Assembly (NCBI GenBank): GCA_031271465.1
Contig: JAISVR010000007.1
Location: 1-61,713, forward strand
Source: Prevotellaceae bacterium
GTDB lineage: Bacteria; Bacteroidota; Bacteroidia; Bacteroidales; Paludibacteraceae
Direction: 5' to 3'
DNA: 61,713 nucleotides
The notes beneath the pieces are model-generated. The model searched no databases. It was not told the DNA's origin and saw only the letters and a list, made by a program, of their open reading frames with translations. Shown here in pieces: positions 18,399 through 26,305 of this stretch; position 1 is the first letter of the stretch, and every line of letters starts with the position of its first letter. Position numbers and translations under genes: made by a program.

Positions 18399-18558
18399 GA
18401 TTGCGAGGTACAAAGCAATCTATTCCTGTACTGAGATTGCTTCCCGCTTCGTTCCTCGCGCTCGCAATGACGCATCGGTATCGACTTTCCCGTCATTGCG
18501 AGGAGGAACGACGAAGCAATCCGGAGAAAAAACAGTACGAGATTGCCGTACCTCGCAA
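18399..18558. repeat. Two copies of the CGTCATTGCGAGG palindromic repeat (family 2)
   Basis: Units at about 18399-18472 and 18491-18558, with the same arms as the 8079-8451 array (ATTGCGAGG..GAAGCAATC and GATTGC..CCTCGCAATGACG) but more diverged. They lie in the 569-bp mutL-infC gap, which has no gene. Confidence 0.8.
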
Positions 18559-18614
18559 CCGGCGGTTACAACCAACGGGAGCTAATGACGAACATGCTAA
18601 AAGGTGCTATTCCG

Positions 18615-18773
18615 ATGTTTTTTAATTTCTACAAAGATTTACAATGCTCCGTGTCTTTATTTAACCCCGGAGCTGCAATGCAGCGCTAAGCTTTGTAGCT
18701 ACATCACAGTCTTCAACATCTATTAAGTTGCAGAGCAGCTTAATAGTTACTCTTGGGTATTTTTACAAATATG
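18615..18773. repeat. Dispersed repeat (family 5, copy B)
   Basis: Diverged copy of 10025-10180: TTTTTTAATTTCTACAAAGA, TTTACAATGCTCCGTGTCTT, GCTGCAATGCAGCGC and TTGGGTATTTTTACAAATA in the same order. It sits directly upstream of the infC promoter. Confidence 0.7.
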
Positions 18774-18828
18774 TTTTATTTTTTTCAAAAAAAAATCACT
18801 CTTTTATACAATATATCAAATGAATAAC

Positions 18829-18836
18829 TATCTTTG
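18829..18836 (+). promoter_or_regulatory. TAnnTTTG promoter box for infC-rpmI-rplT
   Basis: TATCTTTG, giving a leader of about 60 nt before the proposed AUA start at 18905. Confidence 0.65.
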
Positions 18837-18890
18837 TGCGCTCAAAAAACTGAGCAAAAGAATAAAAACACAGTAGTAACACTTTTTTCA

Positions 18891-18895
18891 GGAGG
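18891..18895 (+). promoter_or_regulatory. Strong Shine-Dalgarno sequence of infC
   Basis: GGAGG, 9 nt before ATA 18905. Such a perfect anti-SD match is unusual in Bacteroidota and marks the start of infC at a non-standard codon. Confidence 0.7.
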
Positions 18896-18904
18896 ACCCA
18901 AGCA

Positions 18905-19462
18905 ATAGCTAAGCAGTTTATCCCCAGAGCCAACCGGCGAGTTGTGAAAGAAGATTTGCACCGAATTAACGAAAAAATCAGTGCAAAAGAAGTTCGTTTG
19001 GTAGGCGACAATGTAGAACAAGGCGTATATTCCATTCAGGAAGCCATGAAACTGGCAGACAAGCTCGAACTTGATTTGGTAGAAATTTCACCCAATGCAG
19101 TACCACCGGTTTGTCGCATTGTTGATTATCAAAAGTTTCTATACCAACAGAAAAAACGCGAAAAAGAGCAAAAAGCCAAGCAGGTAAAAGTGGTGGTAAA
19201 AGAAATCCGTTTCGGACCGCAAACCGACGACCACGACTACAATTTCAAGCTCAAACATGCGCAGGAGTTCATCAAAGAAGGTTGCAAACTGAAAGCTTAT
19301 GTGTTTTTCAAAGGTCGTTCCATTTTATTTAAAGAGCAAGGCGAGGTGCTTTTATTACGCTTTGCCAATGATTTGGAAGACATTGCCAAAGTAGATTCAA
19401 TGCCTACTCTCGAAGGGAAACGAATGATCATCATGATGTCGCCCAAAGCAAAGAAGGCTTAA
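18905..19462 (+). CDS. infC: Translation initiation factor IF-3 (probable AUA start)
   Basis: IF-3 binds the 30S subunit and proofreads the start codon. The family core is clear: [53 protein letters not shown] and [12 protein letters not shown]. No in-frame ATG precedes the core. A GTG at 18944 gives 172 residues but cuts into the N-terminus and has no ribosome site. ATA at 18905 lies 9 nt after GGAGG and adds [16 protein letters not shown], a basic N-terminus like other IF-3 proteins, for 185 residues. infC is known to use rare start codons (AUU in E. coli) for autoregulation by IF-3, so AUA is plausible. First gene of the infC-rpmI-rplT operon. Confidence 0.9.
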   Translation: MAKQFIPRANRRVVKEDLHRINEKISAKEVRLVGDNVEQGVYSIQEAMKLADKLELDLVEISPNAVPPVCRIVDYQKFLYQQKKREKEQKAKQVKVVVKEIRFGPQTDDHDYNFKLKHAQEFIKEGCKLKAYVFFKGRSILFKEQGEVLLLRFANDLEDIAKVDSMPTLEGKRMIIMMSPKAKKA

Positions 19463-19498
19463 AAACCGAAAATCTTTTATTAATTAAAATATTGTATA

Positions 19499-19696
19499 AT
19501 GCCAAAAATGAAAACTAATTCCGGTGCCAAAAAAAGGTTCAGCCTTACCGGGTCAGGAAAAATTAAACGGAAACATGCTTTTAAGCGTCATATTTTGACG
19601 AAGAAAACAACCAAGCAAAAACGCGCTTTAACCCACGATGCCCTTATCAGCAAAGTAGACGAGAAAGCAGCTAAAGTGTTGTTGGGAATCAAATAG
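19499..19696 (+). CDS. rpmI: 50S ribosomal protein L35 (bL35)
   Basis: 65 residues starting [20 protein letters not shown] with the usual [15 protein letters not shown] core. Very basic. 36 nt after infC in the standard infC-rpmI-rplT order. No Shine-Dalgarno sequence, as is normal for the phylum. Confidence 0.97.
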   Translation: MPKMKTNSGAKKRFSLTGSGKIKRKHAFKRHILTKKTTKQKRALTHDALISKVDEKAAKVLLGIK

Positions 19697-19801
19697 AACA
19701 GCGTTTATCAAAGCAAAAAAATTTAGTTTTAACCGAATGTTCAGCAAAAAAGAGTTCACCGAAAGGCGAAACGCTGACAATCAAAAAATCATTACAAAAT
19801 T

Positions 19802-20149
19802 ATGCCAAGGTCAGTAAATCATGTAGCTTCAAGAGCTAAGAGAAAAAGAATTTTGAAATTAACCCGCGGTTATTTCGGAGCGCGCAAAAATGTGTGGACA
19901 GTAGCCAAAAACACTTGGGAAAAAGGTTTGCAATATGCTTACCGCGACCGTAAGAACAAAAAACGCAATTTCCGTGCGTTGTGGATTCAGCGTATCAACG
20001 CTGCTGCCCGCTTGGAAGGATTGTCGTACTCGAAACTTATGGGCGCACTCCACAAATCGGGTATCGAAATGAACCGCAAAGTGCTTGCCGATTTAGCAAT
20101 GAATCATCCTGAAGCTTTTAAAGCGATTGTTAAAAAAGCGAAGAAATAA
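19802..20149 (+). CDS. rplT: 50S ribosomal protein L20 (bL20)
   Basis: 115 residues: [55 protein letters not shown] and [16 protein letters not shown], all typical of bL20, an early assembly protein that also controls this operon in other bacteria. Last gene of the operon; an intrinsic terminator follows 16 nt later. Confidence 0.97.
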   Translation: MPRSVNHVASRAKRKRILKLTRGYFGARKNVWTVAKNTWEKGLQYAYRDRKNKKRNFRALWIQRINAAARLEGLSYSKLMGALHKSGIEMNRKVLADLAMNHPEAFKAIVKKAKK

Positions 20150-20165
20150 AAGCATCAAAAAAAAA

Positions 20166-20201
20166 TAAAAGACCGTCCTCGTAAGAGAGACGGTTTTTTT
20201 T
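20166..20201 (+). terminator. Intrinsic terminator of infC-rpmI-rplT
   Basis: ACCGTC and GACGGT arms around a CTCGTAAGAGA loop, followed by eight T. Confidence 0.85.
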
Positions 20202-20209
20202 ATTTATAG

Positions 20210-20282
20210 AGCCTTTTTGGGGACTCGAACCCCAGACCTATTCATTACGAATGAATTGCTCTACCAACTGAGCTAAAAAGGC
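20210..20282 (-). tRNA. tRNA-Thr (anticodon CGT)
   Basis: 73 nt on the minus strand. Acceptor GCCTTTT/AAAAGGC, D arm GCTCAGTTGGTAGAGC, anticodon arm with loop TTCGTAA (CGT, reading ACG), T arm CTGGGGTTCGAGTCCCCAA. No encoded CCA. Its 5' end is 11 nt downstream of the tRNA-Arg 3' end, so the two are co-transcribed. Confidence 0.95.
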
Positions 20283-20293
20283 AGTAACTCAAG

Positions 20294-20365
20294 TGAACCC
20301 GGGGAGATTCGAACTCCCATCGTCAGAACCGGAATCTGAAATTCTATCCATTGAACTACGGGTCC
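20294..20365 (-). tRNA. tRNA-Arg (anticodon CCG)
   Basis: 72 nt on the minus strand. Acceptor GGACCCG/CGGGTTC with discriminator A; anticodon arm TCAGA-TTCCGGT-TCTGA gives CCG, reading CGG; T arm GGGAGTTCGAATCTCCC. First of a two-tRNA unit. Confidence 0.95.
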
Positions 20366-20388
20366 ATAAAGTGCCGTTTTTTGCGTTG

Positions 20389-20396
20389 CAAAGGTA
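20389..20396 (-). promoter_or_regulatory. TAnnTTTG promoter box for the two tRNAs
   Basis: Minus-strand TACCTTTG, 24 nt upstream of tRNA-Arg. Confidence 0.6.
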
Positions 20397-20715
20397 AAAA
20401 AAATATCCTAACCTTAGTCTAAAATCGTTTTTTTGTTCTTTTTTATCGTAAACAAAATTCATGCTTTTTTGCGTGATTAATGTGTGTTGATTGCTGTAGT
20501 TTTTGAATGTTGTTATTTATTGTTCCTGCAGGAAATGCTTGTTGGGGTGTATTGCATACGCTCGAAATAAATATACTGCCAAGATGATGAGGGGAGATGC
20601 AATACGATGGGGCTGTCTTAAAAATCGGAAGACTTTACTACAGGGGGTATAATGGTTTGCACGAGGGACAGTATTTGTCGTTGTGGGGAGGTTTGAGGAG
20701 GCTATCGCGCAGTTC

Positions 20716-20748
20716 CGCATGGATTGCTTCGTGCCTCGCAATGACGCG
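20716..20748. repeat. Partial family 2 palindrome
   Basis: GGATTGCTTCGTGCCTCGCA followed by ATGACGCG is half of the family 2 unit. The rest of 20400-20780 has no recognisable feature. Confidence 0.7.
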
Positions 20749-20786
20749 AATAGATAATCAGGAAGTCAGCGGTGCATGGTGAGAAC

Positions 20787-21297
20787 GGTGAGCGTCCGGC
20801 AGTCGGCGGTAAGTGTCCAGGAGTGGACGGTGCATGTCCAGCAGTCGACGGTGAGTGTCCGGCAATCAACGGTGAGTGTCCAGCAGTCAATGGTGAGTGT
20901 CCAGGAGTCGACGGTGCATGTCCAGCAGTCGACGGTGAGTGTCCAGGAGTCGGCGGTGAGTGTCCGGCAATCAACGGTGCATGTCCAGCAGTCAACGGTG
21001 CATGTCCAGGAGTCGACGGTGCATGTCCAGCAGTCAACGGTGCATGTCCAGCAGTCAACGGTGCATGTCCAGCAGTCGGCGGTGAGTGTCCAGGAGTCAA
21101 CGGTGCATGTCCAGCAGTCGGCGGTGAGTGTCCAGGAGTCGACGGTGCATGTCCAGCAGTCGACGGTGAGTGTCCAGGAGTCGACGGTGCATGTCCAGCA
21201 GTCGGCGGTGAGTGTCCAGCAATCAACGGTGAGTATCCGGCAGTCGGCGGTGAGTGTCCAGGAGTCGACGGTGAGCGTCCGGCAATCAACGGTGCGT
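20787..21297. repeat. 21-bp minisatellite, 24 units
   Basis: Twenty-four full units of exactly 21 bp plus a partial one, form GGTG(AG/CA)TGTCC(AGC/AGG/GGC)A(G/A)TC(GA/GG/AA)C. Each of three sites switches among two or three alternatives in different combinations. As 21 is a multiple of three, frames stay open on both strands (heptapeptides such as GACPAVD), but none has a signal peptide, domain or convincing start, so I treat it as non-coding. It ends about 140 bp before the receptor promoter. Confidence 0.9.
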
Positions 21298-21435
21298 CAG
21301 GTAAGTAGTGGGAGGTGTGACGAGGGTGTTGTTTAAAAGGGGTTTTTCTAAAAAACTAATGGTTTTATTTTGGTTAATTTGTCGAAGTGTTGCTGCATTT
21401 CGTCGAAAAAACATATATTTCCCTGTATTTCCATC

Positions 21436-21443
21436 TACTTTTG
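21436..21443 (+). promoter_or_regulatory. TAnnTTTG promoter box for the receptor operon
   Basis: TACTTTTG, 26 nt upstream of the receptor ATG at 21469. Confidence 0.65.
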
Positions 21444-21468
21444 TCGAAATTTTTTAAAATAAAAAAAC

Positions 21469-23829
21469 ATGAAAAAGCAACAATTAGTTTTATGGATTAT
21501 ACTGGTAATAGTTGGGATATCGGCACAAGTGTCGGCACAAACAAACGGAAACATTCGCGGAAGCGTGATTGATGCCGCATCGGGACAAACTTTACCGTAT
21601 GTTACTGTAGTAGTATTGAATACCGACCCTGTCGTAGGCGTAGTAAGCGACGAACAAGGGGCTTTCAGCCTGCCGCCGCTCCCCGTTGGGCGTTACAACA
21701 TTCAAGCTTCATATATGGGATATGAACCGGCAACAATCCGCGAAGTGATGGTGTTGTCGGCAAAAGAATCCGTGCTCGAGATTTCCATGACAGAGAGCAT
21801 ACAGGCATTAGACGAATTGGTAGTACGACCCAAAACAAACAAAGAATCGCCGCTCAATTCGATGGCTCTGACCGGAGCGCGCATGCTCAGTGTTGAAGAA
21901 GCAAATCGCTATGCAGGCGGTTTGGACGACCCTGCTCGTCTGGCAACTTCGTTTGCCGGCGCAGCGGGCGATGTAACGAGCAACAGCATTTCTATCCGGG
22001 GAAATTCGCCGCAATTTCTGCAATGGAAACTGGAAGGTGTTGAAATACCCAATCCCAGCCACTACCCTGAAGTCGGCTCTATTGGCGGAGGAATTTTGAC
22101 GGCGTTCAGTTCGCAGGTGTTGGGCAATTCCGATTTCTTTACAGGCGCATTCCCTGCGCAATACAACAACGCGCTGTCCGGCGTATTCGATATGATGCTG
22201 CGCAACGGTAATAACCAACAGTACGAACATACGGCGCAGTTGGGTACACTTGGCGTAGAATTTGCTTCCGAAGGTCCATTCAAAAAGGGCAAAAAAGCTT
22301 CTTATCTTTTCAATTACCGCTATTCTACAATGGCATTGGCAGGCGATATTATGGGGGGCGCATTACAAGAAGTTTCGGGTATGCGTTATCAGGATTTATC
22401 TTTCAAAATTAACCTTCCCACGAAAAAAGCAGGTGTGTTTTCGCTGTGGGGCATCGGTACAAACGATAAAATGTTTACGCCGTTGCCGGACGATTTGTTA
22501 AATTACGAATATTTGCCCGCCGAAAATGCTACTCGTCAATATATGGGTGCGGCAGGTTTGGGACACCGGATATTTTTCTCGGCAAACACTTACCTGAAAA
22601 CTACGCTTGCCGCCACTCACGCCTATAATCATGTTTATATAGACCTCTACGATAGCCAAAAACAAGGTCTTGAACGGATTGTTGATATGCTCGATAAGAA
22701 CACCAATCTCATTTTCAATTCTTATTTGAACACAAAGTTCAGTGCCCGCCATACAAACCGAACCGGCGTTACGCTAACCGGCTTATTTTACGACGACAAC
22801 TACAATATGGCTCCAGATGCTCCTTATTCTACCGGACCGATTGCAAACTTTGCCGATACGGATGGCAGCAGTTCGCTGGTTTCGGTGTTCAGCCAGTCGG
22901 TATTCCAATGGAACGAACGCCTGACTACGGAAATAGGTATCAATGCGCAGTATTTTACTCTCAACGAACGCCGGACGGTAGAACCTCGCGCAAGTATACG
23001 CTGGAAAGCTGCCCCGCGGCATACTGTTGCTGCTGCTATGGGTATGCATAGCCGGCACGAACGGATTGATTATTATTTTGTAACTACGCCACAGACGGGT
23101 AACGAATTGGTGAATAAAAACCTTGATTTTACGAAAGCCTATCACGCCACACTGAGTTACGATTGGCGTATTTCCGATAACATGAATTTCCGCATCGAGC
23201 CTTATTTTCAATACCTCTATGATGTGCCGATGGTAGCGGGCAGCAACCGTTCCATTATCAATCAGACTGATTTTTTTATGAAAGAACAGTTGGTAAACAG
23301 CGGAAATGGGCGTAACTTCGGCGTTGATTTCACTTTTGAGCGTTATCTTAAAGATGGCTTTTATTATATGCTGACTGCTTCTATATTCGATTCCAAATAC
23401 CGGGGAGATGATAATGTATGGCGCAATACCCGGCTCAATCGCCGTTTTCTGGCAAATGCACTTGCCGGTAAAGAGTGGATGCTTGGAAAAAGGAAACAAC
23501 ATGTATTGGGTGTAAATCTTCGCTTCAATTTGATGGGCGGCAGTTATTATACGCCTCTTAACGAAGCGTTATCGCTTGCCGAAGAGCGTCCGATTGAAGA
23601 TGAATCTCGTATGATGGAGAGTAAGAATCCTGCAAGCTTCGTTGCTCATGCAACGGTTAACTGGAAAATTAACAAGCCCGGATTAACGCACGAATTTGGT
23701 ATCATGATGCTGAATCTAACAGGCAGCAAGGAATATTACGGCTACGAATATAACTTCAACACCCGCAACATGGACAGGGTAACTCCTTCCGTCAGCATAC
23801 CTAATATTTACTATAAAATATCGTTTTAA
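21469..23829 (+). CDS. TonB-dependent outer-membrane receptor with N-terminal CarboxypepD_reg domain
   Basis: 786 residues. Signal peptide to about residue 24 (IILVIVGISAQVSAQ), then a carboxypeptidase-regulatory-like domain (IRGSVIDAASGQTLPYVTVV to about 110), a plug domain (SISIRGNSPQFLQWKLEGVE at about 168-187, with FSSQVLGNSDFFTGAFPAQY following) and a 22-strand-type barrel ending PNIYYKISF. Such receptors take up siderophores, vitamins or glycans using TonB energy; the substrate is unknown, and no SusD partner follows. Its TAA overlaps the next ATG by one base, so it is translationally coupled to a sensor kinase, which suggests feedback or signal-dependent control of this receptor. Confidence 0.9.
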   Translation: MKKQQLVLWIILVIVGISAQVSAQTNGNIRGSVIDAASGQTLPYVTVVVLNTDPVVGVVSDEQGAFSLPPLPVGRYNIQASYMGYEPATIREVMVLSAKESVLEISMTESIQALDELVVRPKTNKESPLNSMALTGARMLSVEEANRYAGGLDDPARLATSFAGAAGDVTSNSISIRGNSPQFLQWKLEGVEIPNPSHYPEVGSIGGGILTAFSSQVLGNSDFFTGAFPAQYNNALSGVFDMMLRNGNNQQYEHTAQLGTLGVEFASEGPFKKGKKASYLFNYRYSTMALAGDIMGGALQEVSGMRYQDLSFKINLPTKKAGVFSLWGIGTNDKMFTPLPDDLLNYEYLPAENATRQYMGAAGLGHRIFFSANTYLKTTLAATHAYNHVYIDLYDSQKQGLERIVDMLDKNTNLIFNSYLNTKFSARHTNRTGVTLTGLFYDDNYNMAPDAPYSTGPIANFADTDGSSSLVSVFSQSVFQWNERLTTEIGINAQYFTLNERRTVEPRASIRWKAAPRHTVAAAMGMHSRHERIDYYFVTTPQTGNELVNKNLDFTKAYHATLSYDWRISDNMNFRIEPYFQYLYDVPMVAGSNRSIINQTDFFMKEQLVNSGNGRNFGVDFTFERYLKDGFYYMLTASIFDSKYRGDDNVWRNTRLNRRFLANALAGKEWMLGKRKQHVLGVNLRFNLMGGSYYTPLNEALSLAEERPIEDESRMMESKNPASFVAHATVNWKINKPGLTHEFGIMMLNLTGSKEYYGYEYNFNTRNMDRVTPSVSIPNIYYKISF

Positions 23830-25529
23830 TGAAACGCTTGGCAAATAATCTGGTGCTCATTTCGGTATTGCTCTTCATTGCCCTGAGTAATATCTATCAG
23901 GTATCTCCTGATGGAATGGAGCAGGCAGGCGGGGTATTGACTGCAGAGGTAATTTTGCTTACGATGGCATATTTCATTGCCATCATAGCAAATATTCGTG
24001 TGCTGGTTCCCCGTCTGCTGCTCCACAACAAGTTTGTCAGATATATACTTTCTTTGCTGGCATTTGCAGCAACTTTCACCCTTATGGAAATTGTATTTGA
24101 GTATGTGTTAAAAGATCGTTATCATATTACGCTTGGTCGATACTCGTATTTTTCCGATAATGACAATATGTTATTTTTCGATCTGTTATCTTCCGTAGTA
24201 TCCTATTCCGTCAGCATTGCAGGTTCGGCACTTATCATTTTTCTACACCTGTGGGAACAGTCGGGCGAAAAAATACGCGAAGTGGGAGAACAAAATGCCC
24301 AAAGTGAACTGATAAAAGTTCGAACGCGTATCGACTCCGAAGCATTGTTTAATACGCTCGATAAAGCTATTTCCATCATCAAACAATCGCCTTCGGAAGT
24401 CGTTTCGCTACTGATGGATTTGAGCCGATCGCTGCGCATACAACTCTACGAAAGCCGTTATCGGCATACAACTTTGCACGAATCTCCGGCACAAACATTC
24501 GATCTGCATTCGCCTGCAATGCATTTGCTCACAGATAAGCGTTACCGCCTCTTGCGGCATGCAATGATGATAACTCTCTTTACCGCAATAATCCTGTCCA
24601 ATTTCGATGGTTCATTATCATCGCTCCTGTTTGCGCTATTGCTGCCATTACCTATATTTTTGGCACTGACCTATTTTAATATCTATGTGCTGATGCCCAA
24701 ACTAATAATGCAAGGTCGTGTGCGTGCCTATCTGGCAGCAGTTATGGCATCAGTACTTGTTGTTGTTATGCCCATACAAATTCATTATTTTCAGGAAACA
24801 AGTGTGAATGGCACTTCCGTATGGATACTCGCCCTTTATACCATTTCTTATATTATTATCATCAGTTTCCCCATTATCGGCATAAACGCCATAGTTCTCT
24901 TTCAATACTGGGTACGCAACCAACAGCATATAGCCGAACTCGAAACTACCACCGTGCTTTCGGAACTGGAATTATTGCAGAATCAGGTAAATCCGCATTT
25001 CCTGTTCAATATGCTCAATAATATTATTGTACTGACAAAGAAAAATCCCGCTCAAGCATCCGATATCTTGCATAAATTAAACGATATGCTGAAATACCAA
25101 TTCCACAGTTCCGCAGGGCAATCCATACGGTTGGGTGATGATATTCGTTTCCTGACCGATTACCTGAACCTCGAAAAGTTGCGACGCGACAATTTCGAAT
25201 TCAGTATCTATGCAGACAGTGGGGTAGAAGAAATTTCGCTACCTTCGCTGTTGTTTATTCCGTTTGTAGAAAATGCCGTGAAACACAACAACGACAACCG
25301 TATCCTTTCTTTCGTACAGATCCGGTTTACTTTTGAAAATGACAAATTGCGTTTCGTATGCGTAAATTCCAAACCGATGCGTCCGATACACAATGACGAA
25401 GTTGGCGGGCTGGGACTTCCCAACATACGCCGCCGCCTCGACCTGCTGTATGGCAACAGCTATCATTTAGAAATTACCGAAAACGAGATATGCTATACGG
25501 TACAATTAGATATTGATTTGAAAAAATAA
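23829..25529 (+). CDS. LytS-type membrane histidine kinase with duplicated architecture
   Basis: 566 residues of the His_kinase (PF06580) class. The C-terminal half is complete: membrane helices at about 243-360, then LLQNQVNPHFLFNMLNNI with phospho-acceptor His390, N box FVENAVKHN (479-487) and GLGLPNIRRRLDLLYG. The N-terminal half looks like a shortened copy: four membrane helices (about 8-145), then QSELIKVRTRIDSEALFNTL, which aligns with the His box but has Glu171 in place of His, and no ATPase domain. It overlaps the receptor stop by one base and is followed 6 nt later by a LytTR regulator, its likely partner. Confidence 0.9.
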   Translation: MKRLANNLVLISVLLFIALSNIYQVSPDGMEQAGGVLTAEVILLTMAYFIAIIANIRVLVPRLLLHNKFVRYILSLLAFAATFTLMEIVFEYVLKDRYHITLGRYSYFSDNDNMLFFDLLSSVVSYSVSIAGSALIIFLHLWEQSGEKIREVGEQNAQSELIKVRTRIDSEALFNTLDKAISIIKQSPSEVVSLLMDLSRSLRIQLYESRYRHTTLHESPAQTFDLHSPAMHLLTDKRYRLLRHAMMITLFTAIILSNFDGSLSSLLFALLLPLPIFLALTYFNIYVLMPKLIMQGRVRAYLAAVMASVLVVVMPIQIHYFQETSVNGTSVWILALYTISYIIIISFPIIGINAIVLFQYWVRNQQHIAELETTTVLSELELLQNQVNPHFLFNMLNNIIVLTKKNPAQASDILHKLNDMLKYQFHSSAGQSIRLGDDIRFLTDYLNLEKLRRDNFEFSIYADSGVEEISLPSLLFIPFVENAVKHNNDNRILSFVQIRFTFENDKLRFVCVNSKPMRPIHNDEVGGLGLPNIRRRLDLLYGNSYHLEITENEICYTVQLDIDLKK

Positions 25530-25535
25530 AAAGCT

Positions 25536-26249
25536 ATGAACTGTATTATTGTTGATGACGAACCTTTGGGACGCGAAGCAATCCAATTGTTGATAAAAGA
25601 AACACCGGAACTGAAGCTGCTCGGCAGTTTCGGCGATACTCAATCGGCAGGCGAATTCCTGCTCAACCATCCGGTCGATTTGGTATTTCTCGACATCCGT
25701 ATGCCCGGTACCGACGGGATAACATTTGCCCGGACAATAAAAGACAATACGCTTGTCATTTTCACTACTGCGTATCCCGAATATGCGGTCGATAGTTATG
25801 AACTCGATGCCATTGATTATCTGCTGAAACCCATTGAAGCAGCACGCTTCCAAAAAGCGGTAAGTAAAGCATCGGATTACCTGCAGCTTTTACAGGATAA
25901 GTCGCAAAAAAGCACCATAGAAAGTGTTACAAAAGAACACATTTTCGTAAAAGCAGACCGGCGATATTTCAAAATCCTGTTCCGTGATATTCTCTTTATC
26001 GAAGGATTGAAAGACTATGTAATTATCCAAACCGCAGACCGGAGAATAATTACCAATACCACACTGAAAGCTATGCAAGAACGCCTTCCGGAAGATATGT
26101 TCCTGCGTACCAATAAATCATATATCGTCAATCTGAATAAAATCGATTCTTTCGATGTAAACGATATTTATATCGGCACACACGAATTGTCTATCGGTAG
26201 CCGTTACCGAGAATATTTTATGGAAAAATTTGCAAAAGGTCAAATTTAA
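25536..26249 (+). CDS. LytTR-family response regulator
   Basis: 237 residues. Residues 1-118 are a receiver domain: MNCIIVDDEPLGREA (acidic pair), LVFLDIRMPGTDG (phospho-acceptor Asp near 53), FTTAYPEYAVDSYELDAIDY and LLKPIE (Lys). Residues about 135-237 are a LytTR DNA-binding domain: FVKADRRYFKILFRDILFIE, DYVIIQT, FLRTNKSYIVNLNKID and LSIGSRYREYF. LytTR proteins bind as dimers to direct repeats. Last gene of the receptor-kinase-regulator operon; likely targets are the operon itself or linked uptake genes. Confidence 0.95.
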   Translation: MNCIIVDDEPLGREAIQLLIKETPELKLLGSFGDTQSAGEFLLNHPVDLVFLDIRMPGTDGITFARTIKDNTLVIFTTAYPEYAVDSYELDAIDYLLKPIEAARFQKAVSKASDYLQLLQDKSQKSTIESVTKEHIFVKADRRYFKILFRDILFIEGLKDYVIIQTADRRIITNTTLKAMQERLPEDMFLRTNKSYIVNLNKIDSFDVNDIYIGTHELSIGSRYREYFMEKFAKGQI

Positions 26250-26275
26250 TAAAACGAAATTATCCCTATTTTCCC

Positions 26276-26283
26276 TACCTTTG
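26276..26283 (+). promoter_or_regulatory. TAnnTTTG promoter box for the ABC-F gene
   Basis: TACCTTTG, 23 nt upstream of ATG 26306. Confidence 0.65.
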
Positions 26284-26305
26284 CCACCTTAAAATAAACA
26301 GGTAA

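Noticed and set aside
20702-21336. Three long frames (178-195 codons) over the 21-bp array, both strands
   Set aside because: A 21-bp period keeps frames open automatically. No signal peptide, ribosome site or domain favours one frame, so it is reported as a repeat.
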